Source: JAPLXD01 sp043802865 | Lineage (GTDB): Bacteria > Patescibacteriota > Minisyncoccia > Moranbacterales > UBA11712 | Assembly: GCA_043802865.1 (NCBI GenBank) | Contig: JAZDKQ010000024.1 | Coordinates: forward strand, 1 to 12,920 | Length of the DNA: 12,920 bases | Direction: 5' to 3' | In this document: positions 1 through 6,899 of the stretch, one piece after another | Layout: every line of letters begins with the position of its first letter | How positions within the stretch are numbered: position 1 is the first letter of the stretch | Position numbers and translations under genes: made by a program | Notes under the pieces: model-generated | What the model was told of the DNA's origin: nothing | The model's database searches: none | Seen by the model: only the letters and a program-made list of their open reading frames with translations

Positions 1-1561
1 GGCTCTCTTCTTCATCGCAGGACTGGCTACGGCCATCATCTTCTCTGTCCAAACCAATATTCAGACTAAATCTTCGGCGAAAAGCACCCGGGCTGAAGAA
101 CTGGAACAAATCAAAAAAGCCATCAAAGACAAAGGCGCCAAGTGGGAAGCCGCGGATAATCCCATCTTCCAGCTGTCGGATGAGGAGAGGAGAAAGCGAG
201 TAGGAGCAAAAAACCCTTCTCAAGAGCAAATTGCCCAAAATACTCTTCCCGAATCTGCGCTCGCTGGCATAACACCTCCCGCATCTTTTAACTGGAGAAA
301 CAATGGCGGAAACTTTGTTACGCCTGTAAAAAATCAAGGAAACTGTGCAAGCTGTTGGGCATTTTCAACAACTGCCGGCCTTGAATCATATACATTAATA
401 AAAAATAACCAGCCTAATACCAGTTTAGACTTATCAGAACAAACGTTGGTTTCCTGCAGCGGCGCTGGATCATGTACTGGAGGCGGTCCCGACGGTGCAT
501 CAACCTACATTACCAATGAAGGTTTACCCCAAGAATCATGCCTTCCTTATACTGCAACCAATGGAACATGTTCAAATAACTGCACAAGCTCCCAAGCATC
601 AACATATAAAATCGGTAGCTGGAGCTACTTAGGGATTTCGAAACCTCCCATAGACTCAATAAAGCAGGCTCTGATAAATTATGGCCCCTTGCCAACCACT
701 ATGAGTATTTATTCCGATTTTTATTCTTACAGGAGTGGCATTTATAAATACACTTCCGGTACTTATCAGGGTGGCCATGCCGTTCTCATCGTCGGTTATG
801 ACGATCCCGGGCAGTACTTTATTGCAAAAAATAGCTGGGGAACCGGCTGGGGGGAAGCCGGATTTTTCAAAATATCATATAATGATGGTGCGGGATTTGG
901 CTACTATACAATGATATATCATTCTCCTCCGGAAGTTTCTTCTTTAGTCTTGTCGTCGCCAAACGGAAGTGAAAGCTGGCCGGCCGATTCCACCAAGACG
1001 ATCGCCTGGGATTATTCGGGGGACTCTTCCGCGAAAGTGAGAATAGAACTATTAAGAAACGGAATAGTTGAAAGCGTAATTGCGGCCGCGGCGCCGATTG
1101 GAACCGGCGGAAAGGGATCGTATTCTTGGACGATTCCCGCAACCAAGAACATAGCTTCTGACTATAAAATCAAGATCACAGCCAATAGTGAGACTCCGGT
1201 CAGCGATTTAAGCAACGGCAATTTTTCAATCGTACCGCCTATTCCGCCCGCAATCGTCGTGGTATCTCCCAACGGCGGTGAAATCTGGGGAACCGGAAGC
1301 ACCCAAAGCGTCAAATGGAACTACGCCGGCAATCCGGGCAGCACGGCAAAGATCGAGCTTCTGAAAGGCGGCGCACTTGTCCAGATCATAACTTCCGCCG
1401 CGTCCGTTTCCAGCGGCGCGTTTAACTGGAAAGTTCCGAACGGATTAAGCGCAGGTAGCGATTATCAAATTAGGGTCACCAGCGCTTCAAACAGCTCATA
1501 CAGCGATACGAGTAATAACAATTTCAGCATTGCAAAAATCTCAAAAGGTGGCAGAAAATAA
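1..1561 (+). CDS. Papain-like (C1A) cysteine peptidase with two Ig-like domains, 5' partial
   Basis: The frame is open from the window edge (first full codon at nt 2) to TAA at 1559-1561. Aligned with the downstream paralogue, about 54 N-terminal residues are missing and the visible part begins inside the membrane anchor (ALFFIAGLATAIIFSV). A pro-region follows, then the mature peptidase from FNWRNNGG. Catalytic residues are all present: oxyanion Gln (335-337) and Cys (353-355) in NQGNCASCWAF, His (776-778) in GGHAVLIVGYD, and Asn (830-832) in AKNSWGTGWGE. After the peptidase (from about nt 920) come two domains of about 100 residues, each opening with SPNG-E-W and containing a W-Y-G core (SPNGGEIWGTGSTQSVKWNY). 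That pattern is typical of the Kre9/KNH-like Ig family found in bacterial surface proteins. It is probably anchored as a type II membrane protein and acts outside the cell. A TTG at 446 is an internal in-frame codon, not the start. The substrate is unknown. Confidence 0.9.
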   Translation, partial: ALFFIAGLATAIIFSVQTNIQTKSSAKSTRAEELEQIKKAIKDKGAKWEAADNPIFQLSDEERRKRVGAKNPSQEQIAQNTLPESALAGITPPASFNWRNNGGNFVTPVKNQGNCASCWAFSTTAGLESYTLIKNNQPNTSLDLSEQTLVSCSGAGSCTGGGPDGASTYITNEGLPQESCLPYTATNGTCSNNCTSSQASTYKIGSWSYLGISKPPIDSIKQALINYGPLPTTMSIYSDFYSYRSGIYKYTSGTYQGGHAVLIVGYDDPGQYFIAKNSWGTGWGEAGFFKISYNDGAGFGYYTMIYHSPPEVSSLVLSSPNGSESWPADSTKTIAWDYSGDSSAKVRIELLRNGIVESVIAAAAPIGTGGKGSYSWTIPATKNIASDYKIKITANSETPVSDLSNGNFSIVPPIPPAIVVVSPNGGEIWGTGSTQSVKWNYAGNPGSTAKIELLKGGALVQIITSAASVSSGAFNWKVPNGLSAGSDYQIRVTSASNSSYSDTSNNNFSIAKISKGGRK

Positions 1562-1565
1562 AAAT

Positions 1566-1571
1566 TACTAT
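1566..1571 (+). promoter_or_regulatory. Possible -10 box for the second peptidase
   Basis: TACTAT ends 7 nt before the ATG at 1579 and lies within AT-rich sequence just after the previous stop. The spacing matches the stronger -10 boxes ahead of 5348 and 9246 and would give a leaderless mRNA. No convincing -35 is visible and no Shine-Dalgarno lies before this ATG. The gene could instead be read through from the first peptidase. Confidence 0.35.
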
Positions 1572-1578
1572 ATAAATC

Positions 1579-3276
1579 ATGTTCGGCCTCAAAAAACTTT
1601 TTAATCTCAAAAAAATGAACAACAAAAACGGCGCCAAGCCGAGAAAAATTGACGAATCCGTCAAAAAAACAACCCAAACTCTGGGTTCCCAGTTCGCCTT
1701 GATCTCCCGTATGGAAATCAAAGCCTGGAAAGCATATCTTGCTCTCTTCTTCATCGCAGGACTTACCGCAGCCATCATCTTCTCTGTTCAAACCAACATC
1801 CAGACCAAATCTTCGGCGAAAAGCACAAAGCTCAGCCAGGCGGAAGAGCTGGCCCAGATTCAAAAAGCCATCAAGGGCAAGAAAGCCAAATGGGTTGCCA
1901 AAGACAATCCAGTTTTCCGTCTTTCGAATGAGGAAAAAAAGAAAAGAGCGAATGCGAAAATACCATCCGCTTCAGAAGTTGAGCAGAATTACAATCCTCC
2001 CTCAGCAGGGGAAACGCCTCCGGCCACTTTAGACTGGCGCAACAATGGCGGAAATTTTGTGACTCCCGTGAAAAATCAGGGGAATTGCGGCAGCTGCTGG
2101 GCTTTTGGAACAACCGCCGCCTTGGAATCATATACTTTAATAAAAGATAATCAGCCGGGAACCAATTTGGATTTATCCGAGCAAGTGGTGGTTTCCTGCA
2201 GCGGAGCCGGGAGTTGTTCGGGAGGAACCAGCTCAGGAGCCTCAAGATTTATTCTCGATACAGGAGTTCCCGTGGAATCCTGCTATCCATATACGGCAAC
2301 CAATGGGGTTTGTACTAATGCCTGTGCAAATTGGCAAGCATCCGCCTATAAAATTGGCGCTTGGTCGTTTATAGCCGTTAGCTCAAGCCAAAGCTCACTT
2401 CCGGCAATCAAACAGGCGATTGCCACATACGGCCCGATATCGACGATGTTTCAAGTTTATTCAGATTTTACCGGATATAGCAGCGGGGTGTATTCATACA
2501 CAACCGGAAATTACTTGGGAAATCACATCGTTGAAATTGTTGGTTATGACGATGTCGGCCAATATTTCATTGCGAAAAACAGCTGGGGAAGCGGTTGGGG
2601 AGAAAGCGGATATTTCAGAATTGCCTATTCGGAAGTCGGAGGAAAGTCAAATTTTGGCTGGTATTCAATTGCTTATACCGGAACTCCTCTGCCACCCTCT
2701 AGCGACACGACTGCTCCGACAGTTAGCATCACGGCACCGGCAAGCGGGGCAACTGTAACCGGAACAACAACAGTCACTGCTTCAGCGAGTGATAATGTTG
2801 GTGTTTCAAAGGTAGAATTCTATGTGGATAACAATCTTCAATCATCTGACACATCATCGCCCTATTCTTTCAACTGGAACGTGGCGGGAGTTGCTGATGG
2901 AACGCACACGCTTTTAGCAAAAGCATATGACGCGGCTGGCAACGTAGGAATATCGGCAAGTGTTGGAGTCAACGTATCCAATACTCCGCAGCCGGCTGAT
3001 GAAACGGCCCCGACCGTCACCTTGAAATCTCCGACTGATGGCGGCATTTTCACCAAAAAGGTGGTAATCAGCGCCACTGCCAGTGATAATGTAAAAGTCG
3101 TCTCTATGCGAGGCTTTATAGACAGCAAGCAGGTCTGCTCTTCCACAACGGGAACCTTGGGATGTTCCGTTAATATTCTCAAAAAATATACATTGGGTCT
3201 TCATGCTATAACGGTCGAAGCAGCAGATGCGGCAGGTCTCAAAGGAACAGCCGCGGTGAATGTTACATTTAAATAG
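1579..3276 (+). CDS. Papain-like (C1A) cysteine peptidase with two bacterial Ig-like domains
   Basis: 565 residues and complete. Residues 1-50 are basic and cytoplasmic, 51-70 (AYLALFFIAGLTAAIIFSV) form a membrane anchor in type II orientation, about 71-147 are a pro-region, and the mature enzyme starts near LDWRNNGG. The catalytic set is Gln167 and Cys173 (NQGNCGSCWAF), His316 (GNHIVEIVGYD) and Asn334 (AKNSWGSGWGE), so it should be active. Two Ig-like domains of the Big_7 type follow, from about 377 (TTAPTVSITAPASGATVTG, then a VEFYVD strand) and from about 475 to the end. These differ in type from the tails of the upstream paralogue, although the catalytic and anchor regions are close relatives (roughly 90% nucleotide identity by eye over the anchor). 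The start at 1579 fits the -10 spacing, but Met45, just before the membrane segment, is a possible alternative. It likely works on the outer face of the membrane, with the neighbouring chagasin-like inhibitor controlling it. Confidence 0.93.
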   Translation: MFGLKKLFNLKKMNNKNGAKPRKIDESVKKTTQTLGSQFALISRMEIKAWKAYLALFFIAGLTAAIIFSVQTNIQTKSSAKSTKLSQAEELAQIQKAIKGKKAKWVAKDNPVFRLSNEEKKKRANAKIPSASEVEQNYNPPSAGETPPATLDWRNNGGNFVTPVKNQGNCGSCWAFGTTAALESYTLIKDNQPGTNLDLSEQVVVSCSGAGSCSGGTSSGASRFILDTGVPVESCYPYTATNGVCTNACANWQASAYKIGAWSFIAVSSSQSSLPAIKQAIATYGPISTMFQVYSDFTGYSSGVYSYTTGNYLGNHIVEIVGYDDVGQYFIAKNSWGSGWGESGYFRIAYSEVGGKSNFGWYSIAYTGTPLPPSSDTTAPTVSITAPASGATVTGTTTVTASASDNVGVSKVEFYVDNNLQSSDTSSPYSFNWNVAGVADGTHTLLAKAYDAAGNVGISASVGVNVSNTPQPADETAPTVTLKSPTDGGIFTKKVVISATASDNVKVVSMRGFIDSKQVCSSTTGTLGCSVNILKKYTLGLHAITVEAADAAGLKGTAAVNVTFK

Positions 3277-3289
3277 ATAATTGGATCCG

Positions 3290-3724
3290 ATGAGAAAGAA
3301 AATTTTTTTTAGCTTGGGCGGTCTCGTTATTCTAATTGCATTAGGATTGATATTTCTCTTTCCTCGAAAAATTGAACACGGCATGGAAAAGATTACTAGC
3401 GAAAAAACAATCACAAAACAGGACAACGGAAAAGAAATCAGCCTGAAGGCGGGCGAAATTATTCAAATTGAGCTCGAAGAAAATGGGTCAACCGGATATG
3501 TCTGGCAGATAGACAACCTTGACAAAACCTATTTTGAGCTTGTCGCGGAGGAAACAAGAAAGACAGAAACAGAAAACAATCTTGTCGGAGCGCCGGTCGT
3601 TGGAGTTTGGAAAATAAAAGCTCTAAAAAAGGGATCATCCAGCGTCAAAATGGATTATTTCCGTTCCTGGGAAGGAAGGGAGAGCGCAGTCGATCATTTT
3701 GCTGTAGATCTTGAGATAAACTGA
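3290..3724 (+). CDS. Membrane-anchored chagasin-family (I42) cysteine peptidase inhibitor
   Basis: 144 residues from ATG at 3290; an in-frame TTG at 3281 would add three residues and is less likely. Residues 4-24 are a hydrophobic anchor or uncleaved signal (FFSLGGLVILIALGLIFLF), so the domain faces outward. Chagasins block papain-like enzymes through three loops, and counterparts of all three are visible. ENGSTGYVW (64-72) stands for the NPTTGY loop. VGAPVVGVWKI (99-109) stands for the Gly-rich loop and its following strand. RSWE (125-128) stands for the RPW loop. The final strands DHFAVDLEI complete the Ig-like fold. The gene starts 13 nt after the second papain-like peptidase, so co-transcription is likely, and the enzyme next door is the obvious target. 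That family-level inference is strong. Whether it restrains its own peptidases or those of a neighbouring cell cannot be told from sequence. Confidence 0.85.
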   Translation: MRKKIFFSLGGLVILIALGLIFLFPRKIEHGMEKITSEKTITKQDNGKEISLKAGEIIQIELEENGSTGYVWQIDNLDKTYFELVAEETRKTETENNLVGAPVVGVWKIKALKKGSSSVKMDYFRSWEGRESAVDHFAVDLEIN

Positions 3725-3730
3725 TTTATT

Positions 3731-3759
3731 TTGAAATATTTTTAGAACTGACTTAGAAT
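3731..3759 (+). promoter_or_regulatory. Sigma70-type promoter ahead of the CBS gene
   Basis: TTGAAA (3731-3736), a 17-nt spacer and TAGAAT (3754-3759) match the housekeeping consensus well. Transcription would start near 3766, leaving about 20 nt of leader before the ATG at 3787, with no evident Shine-Dalgarno site in it. An alternative leaderless -10, TATCTT at 3775-3780, lies 6 nt before the ATG. Confidence 0.55.
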
Positions 3760-3786
3760 ACAGCAAGTAATAATTATCTTATTTTC

Positions 3787-4275
3787 ATGACAGTATCAGA
3801 AATAATGACAAAAGAAGTAATCAGTGTTAAGTCAGTGGATAAAGTCATTGATGTAGCCGAGCTGCTTCACCAGAAAGGACTCAATGGAGTTCCGGTGGTT
3901 GAAAATGGAAAAGTTTTGGGCATGATCACCGAAGCGGATCTGGTTTCGCGGGGGCCGGCTTCTTTTCATATCCCGTCGCTTATCAAGGTTTTTCACGAAT
4001 TCAAATTAGAAAAATATGTTTCTGGGAAAAACAAAAAAGACTTTCAGCCTATTTTTGAAGCTGACGCTGGATCCATAATGAACACGGAATATATTTTCGT
4101 TAGGCCGGACGCGGAAATAACGGAACTTATAAAATTATTCCAGGAGAAACATGTTAATCCGATTCCGGTTGTTAATCAGGAAAAAAACCTGGTAGGCATA
4201 GTCAGTTTGTCCGATATCGTCAAGCTTATCAGTCGTTTTCGCGAAGCGGAATTAGACTTTTTAAGCACTGGTTAA
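3787..4275 (+). CDS. Two-CBS-domain protein
   Basis: 162 residues, soluble and cytoplasmic. The N-terminal CBS motif covers about residues 1-58 (MTVSEIMTKEVISV, then GVPVVENGKVLGMITEADLV). The second covers about 95-153 (IMNTEYIFVRPDAEI, then NPIPVVNQEKNLVGIVSLSD). A stretch of about 35 residues with Lys-rich sequence lies between them, as is usual when an extra helix links the pair. Tandem CBS domains form a Bateman module that typically binds adenine nucleotides (AMP, ATP, SAM) and switches a partner. No catalytic domain is attached here, so this is a stand-alone sensor whose partner is not visible. It has its own promoter, and TatD follows after 35 nt and may be read from the same transcript. 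Confidence 0.88.
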   Translation: MTVSEIMTKEVISVKSVDKVIDVAELLHQKGLNGVPVVENGKVLGMITEADLVSRGPASFHIPSLIKVFHEFKLEKYVSGKNKKDFQPIFEADAGSIMNTEYIFVRPDAEITELIKLFQEKHVNPIPVVNQEKNLVGIVSLSDIVKLISRFREAELDFLSTG

Positions 4276-4310
4276 TAGTTAATATAAGAATCCGTGCATT
4301 CAAGTTTTAT

Positions 4311-5231
4311 ATGATTGACACGCACGCGCATCTTGATTTCAAAGATTTCGACGAAGACCGCGAAGAAGTGATTTCGCGGTTTTTTGACGCGGGAGGAAAA
4401 GCAATTGTGAATATTGGTGTGGATTTGGAGAGAAGCCGAAAATCAATCGAGATTGCAGAAAGCCATGAAAATGTTTTTGCATCTGTCGGTTTTCACCCGG
4501 AATTTTTCAGCAAGGCTGAAAAAGAATTTTCAATTTTCTCCGCCGCGGCGGATCAATTTTCAAAAAATTCTAAAATTAATAAATTAATAAATGAATTAAA
4601 AAAACTAGCTAATAACAAGAAAGTAGTTGCGATAGGAGAAATAGGGCTTGATTATTTCAGCCATACGGACGAGATTATAACTAATGAGCAAAAAGAAAAT
4701 CAGAAAAAGGGATTTTTGGTGCAGATTGAATTGGCGCAAGAATTGGGTTTGCCGGTGATCGTTCATTGCAGGGAAGCGTGGAGAGATCTCTATGAGATTG
4801 TAAAATCCCAAAGCCAAAATTCCAATATCCAACAAAATCCCAAATCCCAAGTTTCAAAAAAAATACAAAATACAAAATACAAGATACCAGATACTAAATT
4901 CGTTTTGCATTGCTATTCGGGTGAGAAAAAAGACATGGAAAATTTCTTGGAATTGCCGAATGTGCACTTTTCTTTTTCTGGAAATATCACTTATCCCAAG
5001 CCAATTGAGCGGGCGGAGAAGTTGGCTGAAGCGGTGCGGATGATTCCGCTTGACAAGATTATGCTCGACTCGGACAGTCCGTTTCTTGCGCCTCAGGAAT
5101 TTCGGGGAAAGCGAAATGAGCCGACCTATGTGAAATATATTGCGCAAAAAATAGCTGATATAAAGGATATATCGGTCGAAGAGGTCGAGAGGGTGACGGA
5201 TAAAAACGCGGAGAAATTTTTCGGGACATAG
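4311..5231 (+). CDS. tatD: TatD-family metal-dependent hydrolase (DNase)
   Basis: 306 residues, longer than the usual roughly 260. TatD proteins are cytoplasmic TIM-barrel metal-dependent nucleases linked to DNA processing and repair. The metal ligands are recognisable: His5 and His7 in DTHAHLDF, Glu110 in VAIGEIGLDYF, His152 in PVIVHCREAW, His200 in FVLHCYSG and Asp255 in MLDSDSPFLAP. The extra length comes from a modest AT-rich extension near residues 70-92 and a striking Gln/Asn/Lys/Ser-rich insertion at about 166-195 between the His152 and His200 strands, which looks repeat-derived (see separate entry). All catalytic positions survive, so the protein is probably still functional. It starts at ATG with no Shine-Dalgarno, 35 nt after the CBS gene. 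Confidence 0.9.
   Translation: MIDTHAHLDFKDFDEDREEVISRFFDAGGKAIVNIGVDLERSRKSIEIAESHENVFASVGFHPEFFSKAEKEFSIFSAAADQFSKNSKINKLINELKKLANNKKVVAIGEIGLDYFSHTDEIITNEQKENQKKGFLVQIELAQELGLPVIVHCREAWRDLYEIVKSQSQNSNIQQNPKSQVSKKIQNTKYKIPDTKFVLHCYSGEKKDMENFLELPNVHFSFSGNITYPKPIERAEKLAEAVRMIPLDKIMLDSDSPFLAPQEFRGKRNEPTYVKYIAQKIADIKDISVEEVERVTDKNAEKFFGT
4803..4893. repeat. Low-complexity repeat inserted in frame in tatD
   Basis: This stretch is a chain of near copies of short units (CCAAAG, CCAAAAT, CCAATAT, CCCAAAT, CCCAAGT) followed by three tandem ATACAAA-like units. It is nearly free of G on the + strand, unlike the tatD sequence on either side. It encodes a hydrophilic insertion at residues about 165-195 that lies outside the conserved TatD blocks. 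Similar CCAAATCC/TTGGGATTT-type repeats are, to my recollection, scattered in CPR genomes, so this looks like a dispersed repeat that entered the gene in frame. Confidence 0.6.
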
Positions 5232-5327
5232 TCTTTACGAATTACAAATACGCTTCGTTCTGCGAATATGCGAATTACGAATTTTTTTGAATTCGTATAT
5301 TCGCAATGGATTCGTAATTCGTAAAGA
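5232..5327. repeat. Nested inverted repeat filling the tatD-ABC gap
   Basis: Outer arms TCTTTACGAATTAC (5232-5245) and its exact complement at 5314-5327 enclose a second pair. That pair is TGCGAATATGCGAATT (5261-5276) against AATTCGTATATTCGCA (5290-5305), with one mismatch. The arms are built from CGAATTACGAAT-like words. The outer arm begins directly after the tatD stop, so the transcript could fold here, but no T-run follows the outer stem and it is not a classical terminator. A dispersed palindromic element is the more likely reading. Confidence 0.7.
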
Positions 5328-5332
5328 ATTCG

Positions 5333-5341
5333 TGATATACT
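5333..5341 (+). promoter_or_regulatory. Extended -10 promoter giving a leaderless ABC operon mRNA
   Basis: TGA-TATACT (5333-5341) is an extended -10 element with the hexamer at 5336-5341. Only 6 nt separate it from the ATG at 5348, so transcription should start at or next to the A of the start codon. No -35 is seen at 16-18 nt, which the TG extension could offset. No Shine-Dalgarno site fits in this space. Confidence 0.6.
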
Positions 5342-5347
5342 ATAGCT

Positions 5348-6898
5348 ATGAATTCTTCAGGGAAGCCGATAATAAAAATCGAAAATCTCTCAGTTGTTTT
5401 TGGGCAGGAAAAGGTCAATGAGATCAGGGCACTTGATAATATCAACTTGGATATTTATCCCCATGAGCTGCTCATCATTTATGGTCCCTCGGGATGCGGC
5501 AAGTCAACTCTCCTTAGTGTCATTTCGGGACTTCAAAAGCCGACTGGCGGGAAAATTGAATTTGATTCCCGCGACATTCTTTTCTTTTCTGAAAAAGAGA
5601 AACTGGATCTTCATCGTCACCGGATCGGGATGATTTTTCAAGCTTTTTTTCTGGTCTCCACCCTTTCCGTGATTGATAATGTCTGTCTTCCTCGAGCTTT
5701 CTCCGGGAAAGATTCTTCAACAAGAAATAGGGACGGAATGAATTTGCTCAAGCGTTTCGGTATCGAGAACCAAGCGGAAAAATTTCCCCGCGATCTTTCC
5801 GGAGGGCAAAGACAAAGAGTGGCGATTGCCCGCTCGCTCATCAATGGTCCTTCAATTATTGTTGCGGATGAGCCGGTGGGAAACCTGGATTCAAAGTCGG
5901 CCTACAATGTCCTCTCCATTCTCAAGGAGCTGAATGAAGTTGATAAAAAACTTGTCATTTTGGTCACTCACGATCCGAGCCATCTTGCCTACGGAGACAG
6001 GGTGATCCATATGCATGACGGAAAAATAGTCAAAGTCGTCGAAGTTTTCAACAAAAAACCCTTGACGGGGATTCGTGGGGATGAAGAGCGCCAAAAAGAA
6101 CAGGAGGCGATGAGCCAAGAATGGGAAGCATTCAAGGTTGGAACATTAGGCAAGGCATGGGAACTGCAAAAAAAAGGCCAGCTCGACAAAGAATGGGAAC
6201 TGGTCAAAAAGGAAAAACTGGGGAAAGCATGGAAAATTTTTCAAGAGGGAAAATTGGGCGAAGATTGGGAGCTTGACAGCGAGTATGAATTGGTGAAAAG
6301 GAAAGATCTGGCCGAGCAAAGAAAAGAACAAGTTTCCCCGGAGCTTCTGATGCTTATGAGAGCATTTAAGGGCCTTTCTCCAGACCAGGTTGGAACGCTT
6401 CTCATCCCATTCAAGGCTCAACAGATCTTTTCCCATATTTTTTTCCATATTCCCGAAACCCAGCTGGACCTCGCAAAAAAGATATTTCAGGATTTCATAT
6501 CCGGCGGAATCACAATCGAAGATTTTGAAGCAAGGCTCGTTGAAGATGAAGTGAAAGGAGGCGCTGGCTGGAATCACTATCATGCCAAAAGTTTTATCTC
6601 GGGAGTTCAGAATATTTTTGATCAGGTGAAAAAAATTGACTTTACGAATGTTGAAAAATCATCAGAAGATATCGCGCGATACTTGAGTGAAAATTTTCAT
6701 CTGAAAATTGGAGAGATGGAACAAATGAAATTTTTGGAATATGTCAAAATGCGGCTCGACAACGAGCTGGCGATGGATGAATTTCTGGGCCTGATTGACA
6801 GGCCAGTGATGAAAGGCGGAGTCGGACTCGACCGCCGGACGGCGATCAAAGTCGCGAGAGAGCTTGAGATAATAATACTAGCAAGATACTCGATGTAA
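5348..6898 (+). CDS. ABC transporter ATP-binding protein (LolD/MacB type) with unusual C-terminal extension
   Basis: 516 residues, about twice a normal LolD-type ATPase of roughly 230. The ATPase domain (1-235) is complete: Walker A GPSGCGKS (46-53), Q-loop Gln98, signature LSGGQ (150-154), Walker B IIVADEP (170-176), D-loop NLD and switch His208. It powers the permease encoded 1 nt downstream. From about 257 to 318 there are five Trp residues exactly 12 apart (259, 271, 283, 295, 307) in units resembling WEL-KKGKLGKA. Residues about 329-516 form a further acidic, helical-looking domain (SPELLMLMRAFKGLSPDQVG onward) that I do not recognise. Nothing in the extension looks like a membrane segment, so it should be cytoplasmic. 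Transcription is probably from the leaderless promoter at 5333. The substrate is unknown. Confidence 0.9.
   Translation: MNSSGKPIIKIENLSVVFGQEKVNEIRALDNINLDIYPHELLIIYGPSGCGKSTLLSVISGLQKPTGGKIEFDSRDILFFSEKEKLDLHRHRIGMIFQAFFLVSTLSVIDNVCLPRAFSGKDSSTRNRDGMNLLKRFGIENQAEKFPRDLSGGQRQRVAIARSLINGPSIIVADEPVGNLDSKSAYNVLSILKELNEVDKKLVILVTHDPSHLAYGDRVIHMHDGKIVKVVEVFNKKPLTGIRGDEERQKEQEAMSQEWEAFKVGTLGKAWELQKKGQLDKEWELVKKEKLGKAWKIFQEGKLGEDWELDSEYELVKRKDLAEQRKEQVSPELLMLMRAFKGLSPDQVGTLLIPFKAQQIFSHIFFHIPETQLDLAKKIFQDFISGGITIEDFEARLVEDEVKGGAGWNHYHAKSFISGVQNIFDQVKKIDFTNVEKSSEDIARYLSENFHLKIGEMEQMKFLEYVKMRLDNELAMDEFLGLIDRPVMKGGVGLDRRTAIKVARELEIIILARYSM
6119..6301 (+). repeat. 12-residue Trp repeat region in the ABC ATPase
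   Basis: This encodes residues 258-318 of the ATPase. Four full 12-residue units plus a degenerate fifth each begin with Trp followed by Glu or Lys and carry the pattern W-E-x-x-K-K-G-x-L-G-K-A. The Trp codons start at 6122, 6158, 6194, 6230 and 6266, exactly 36 nt apart. The DNA copies have diverged, so this is an older duplication kept for the protein rather than a recent slippage product. Confidence 0.9.
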
Positions 6899-6899
6899 T

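Noticed and set aside
446..1561. A separate gene beginning at the TTG at 446
   Set aside because: The same frame is open back to the window edge and contains the catalytic Gln and Cys at 335-355, so 446 is internal to a longer peptidase gene.
3722..3724. Recoded TGA (UGA = Gly) as in Gracilibacteria
   Set aside because: TGA closes the inhibitor gene exactly where the family's last strand ends, and no other gene has in-frame TGA at expected Gly or Trp positions.
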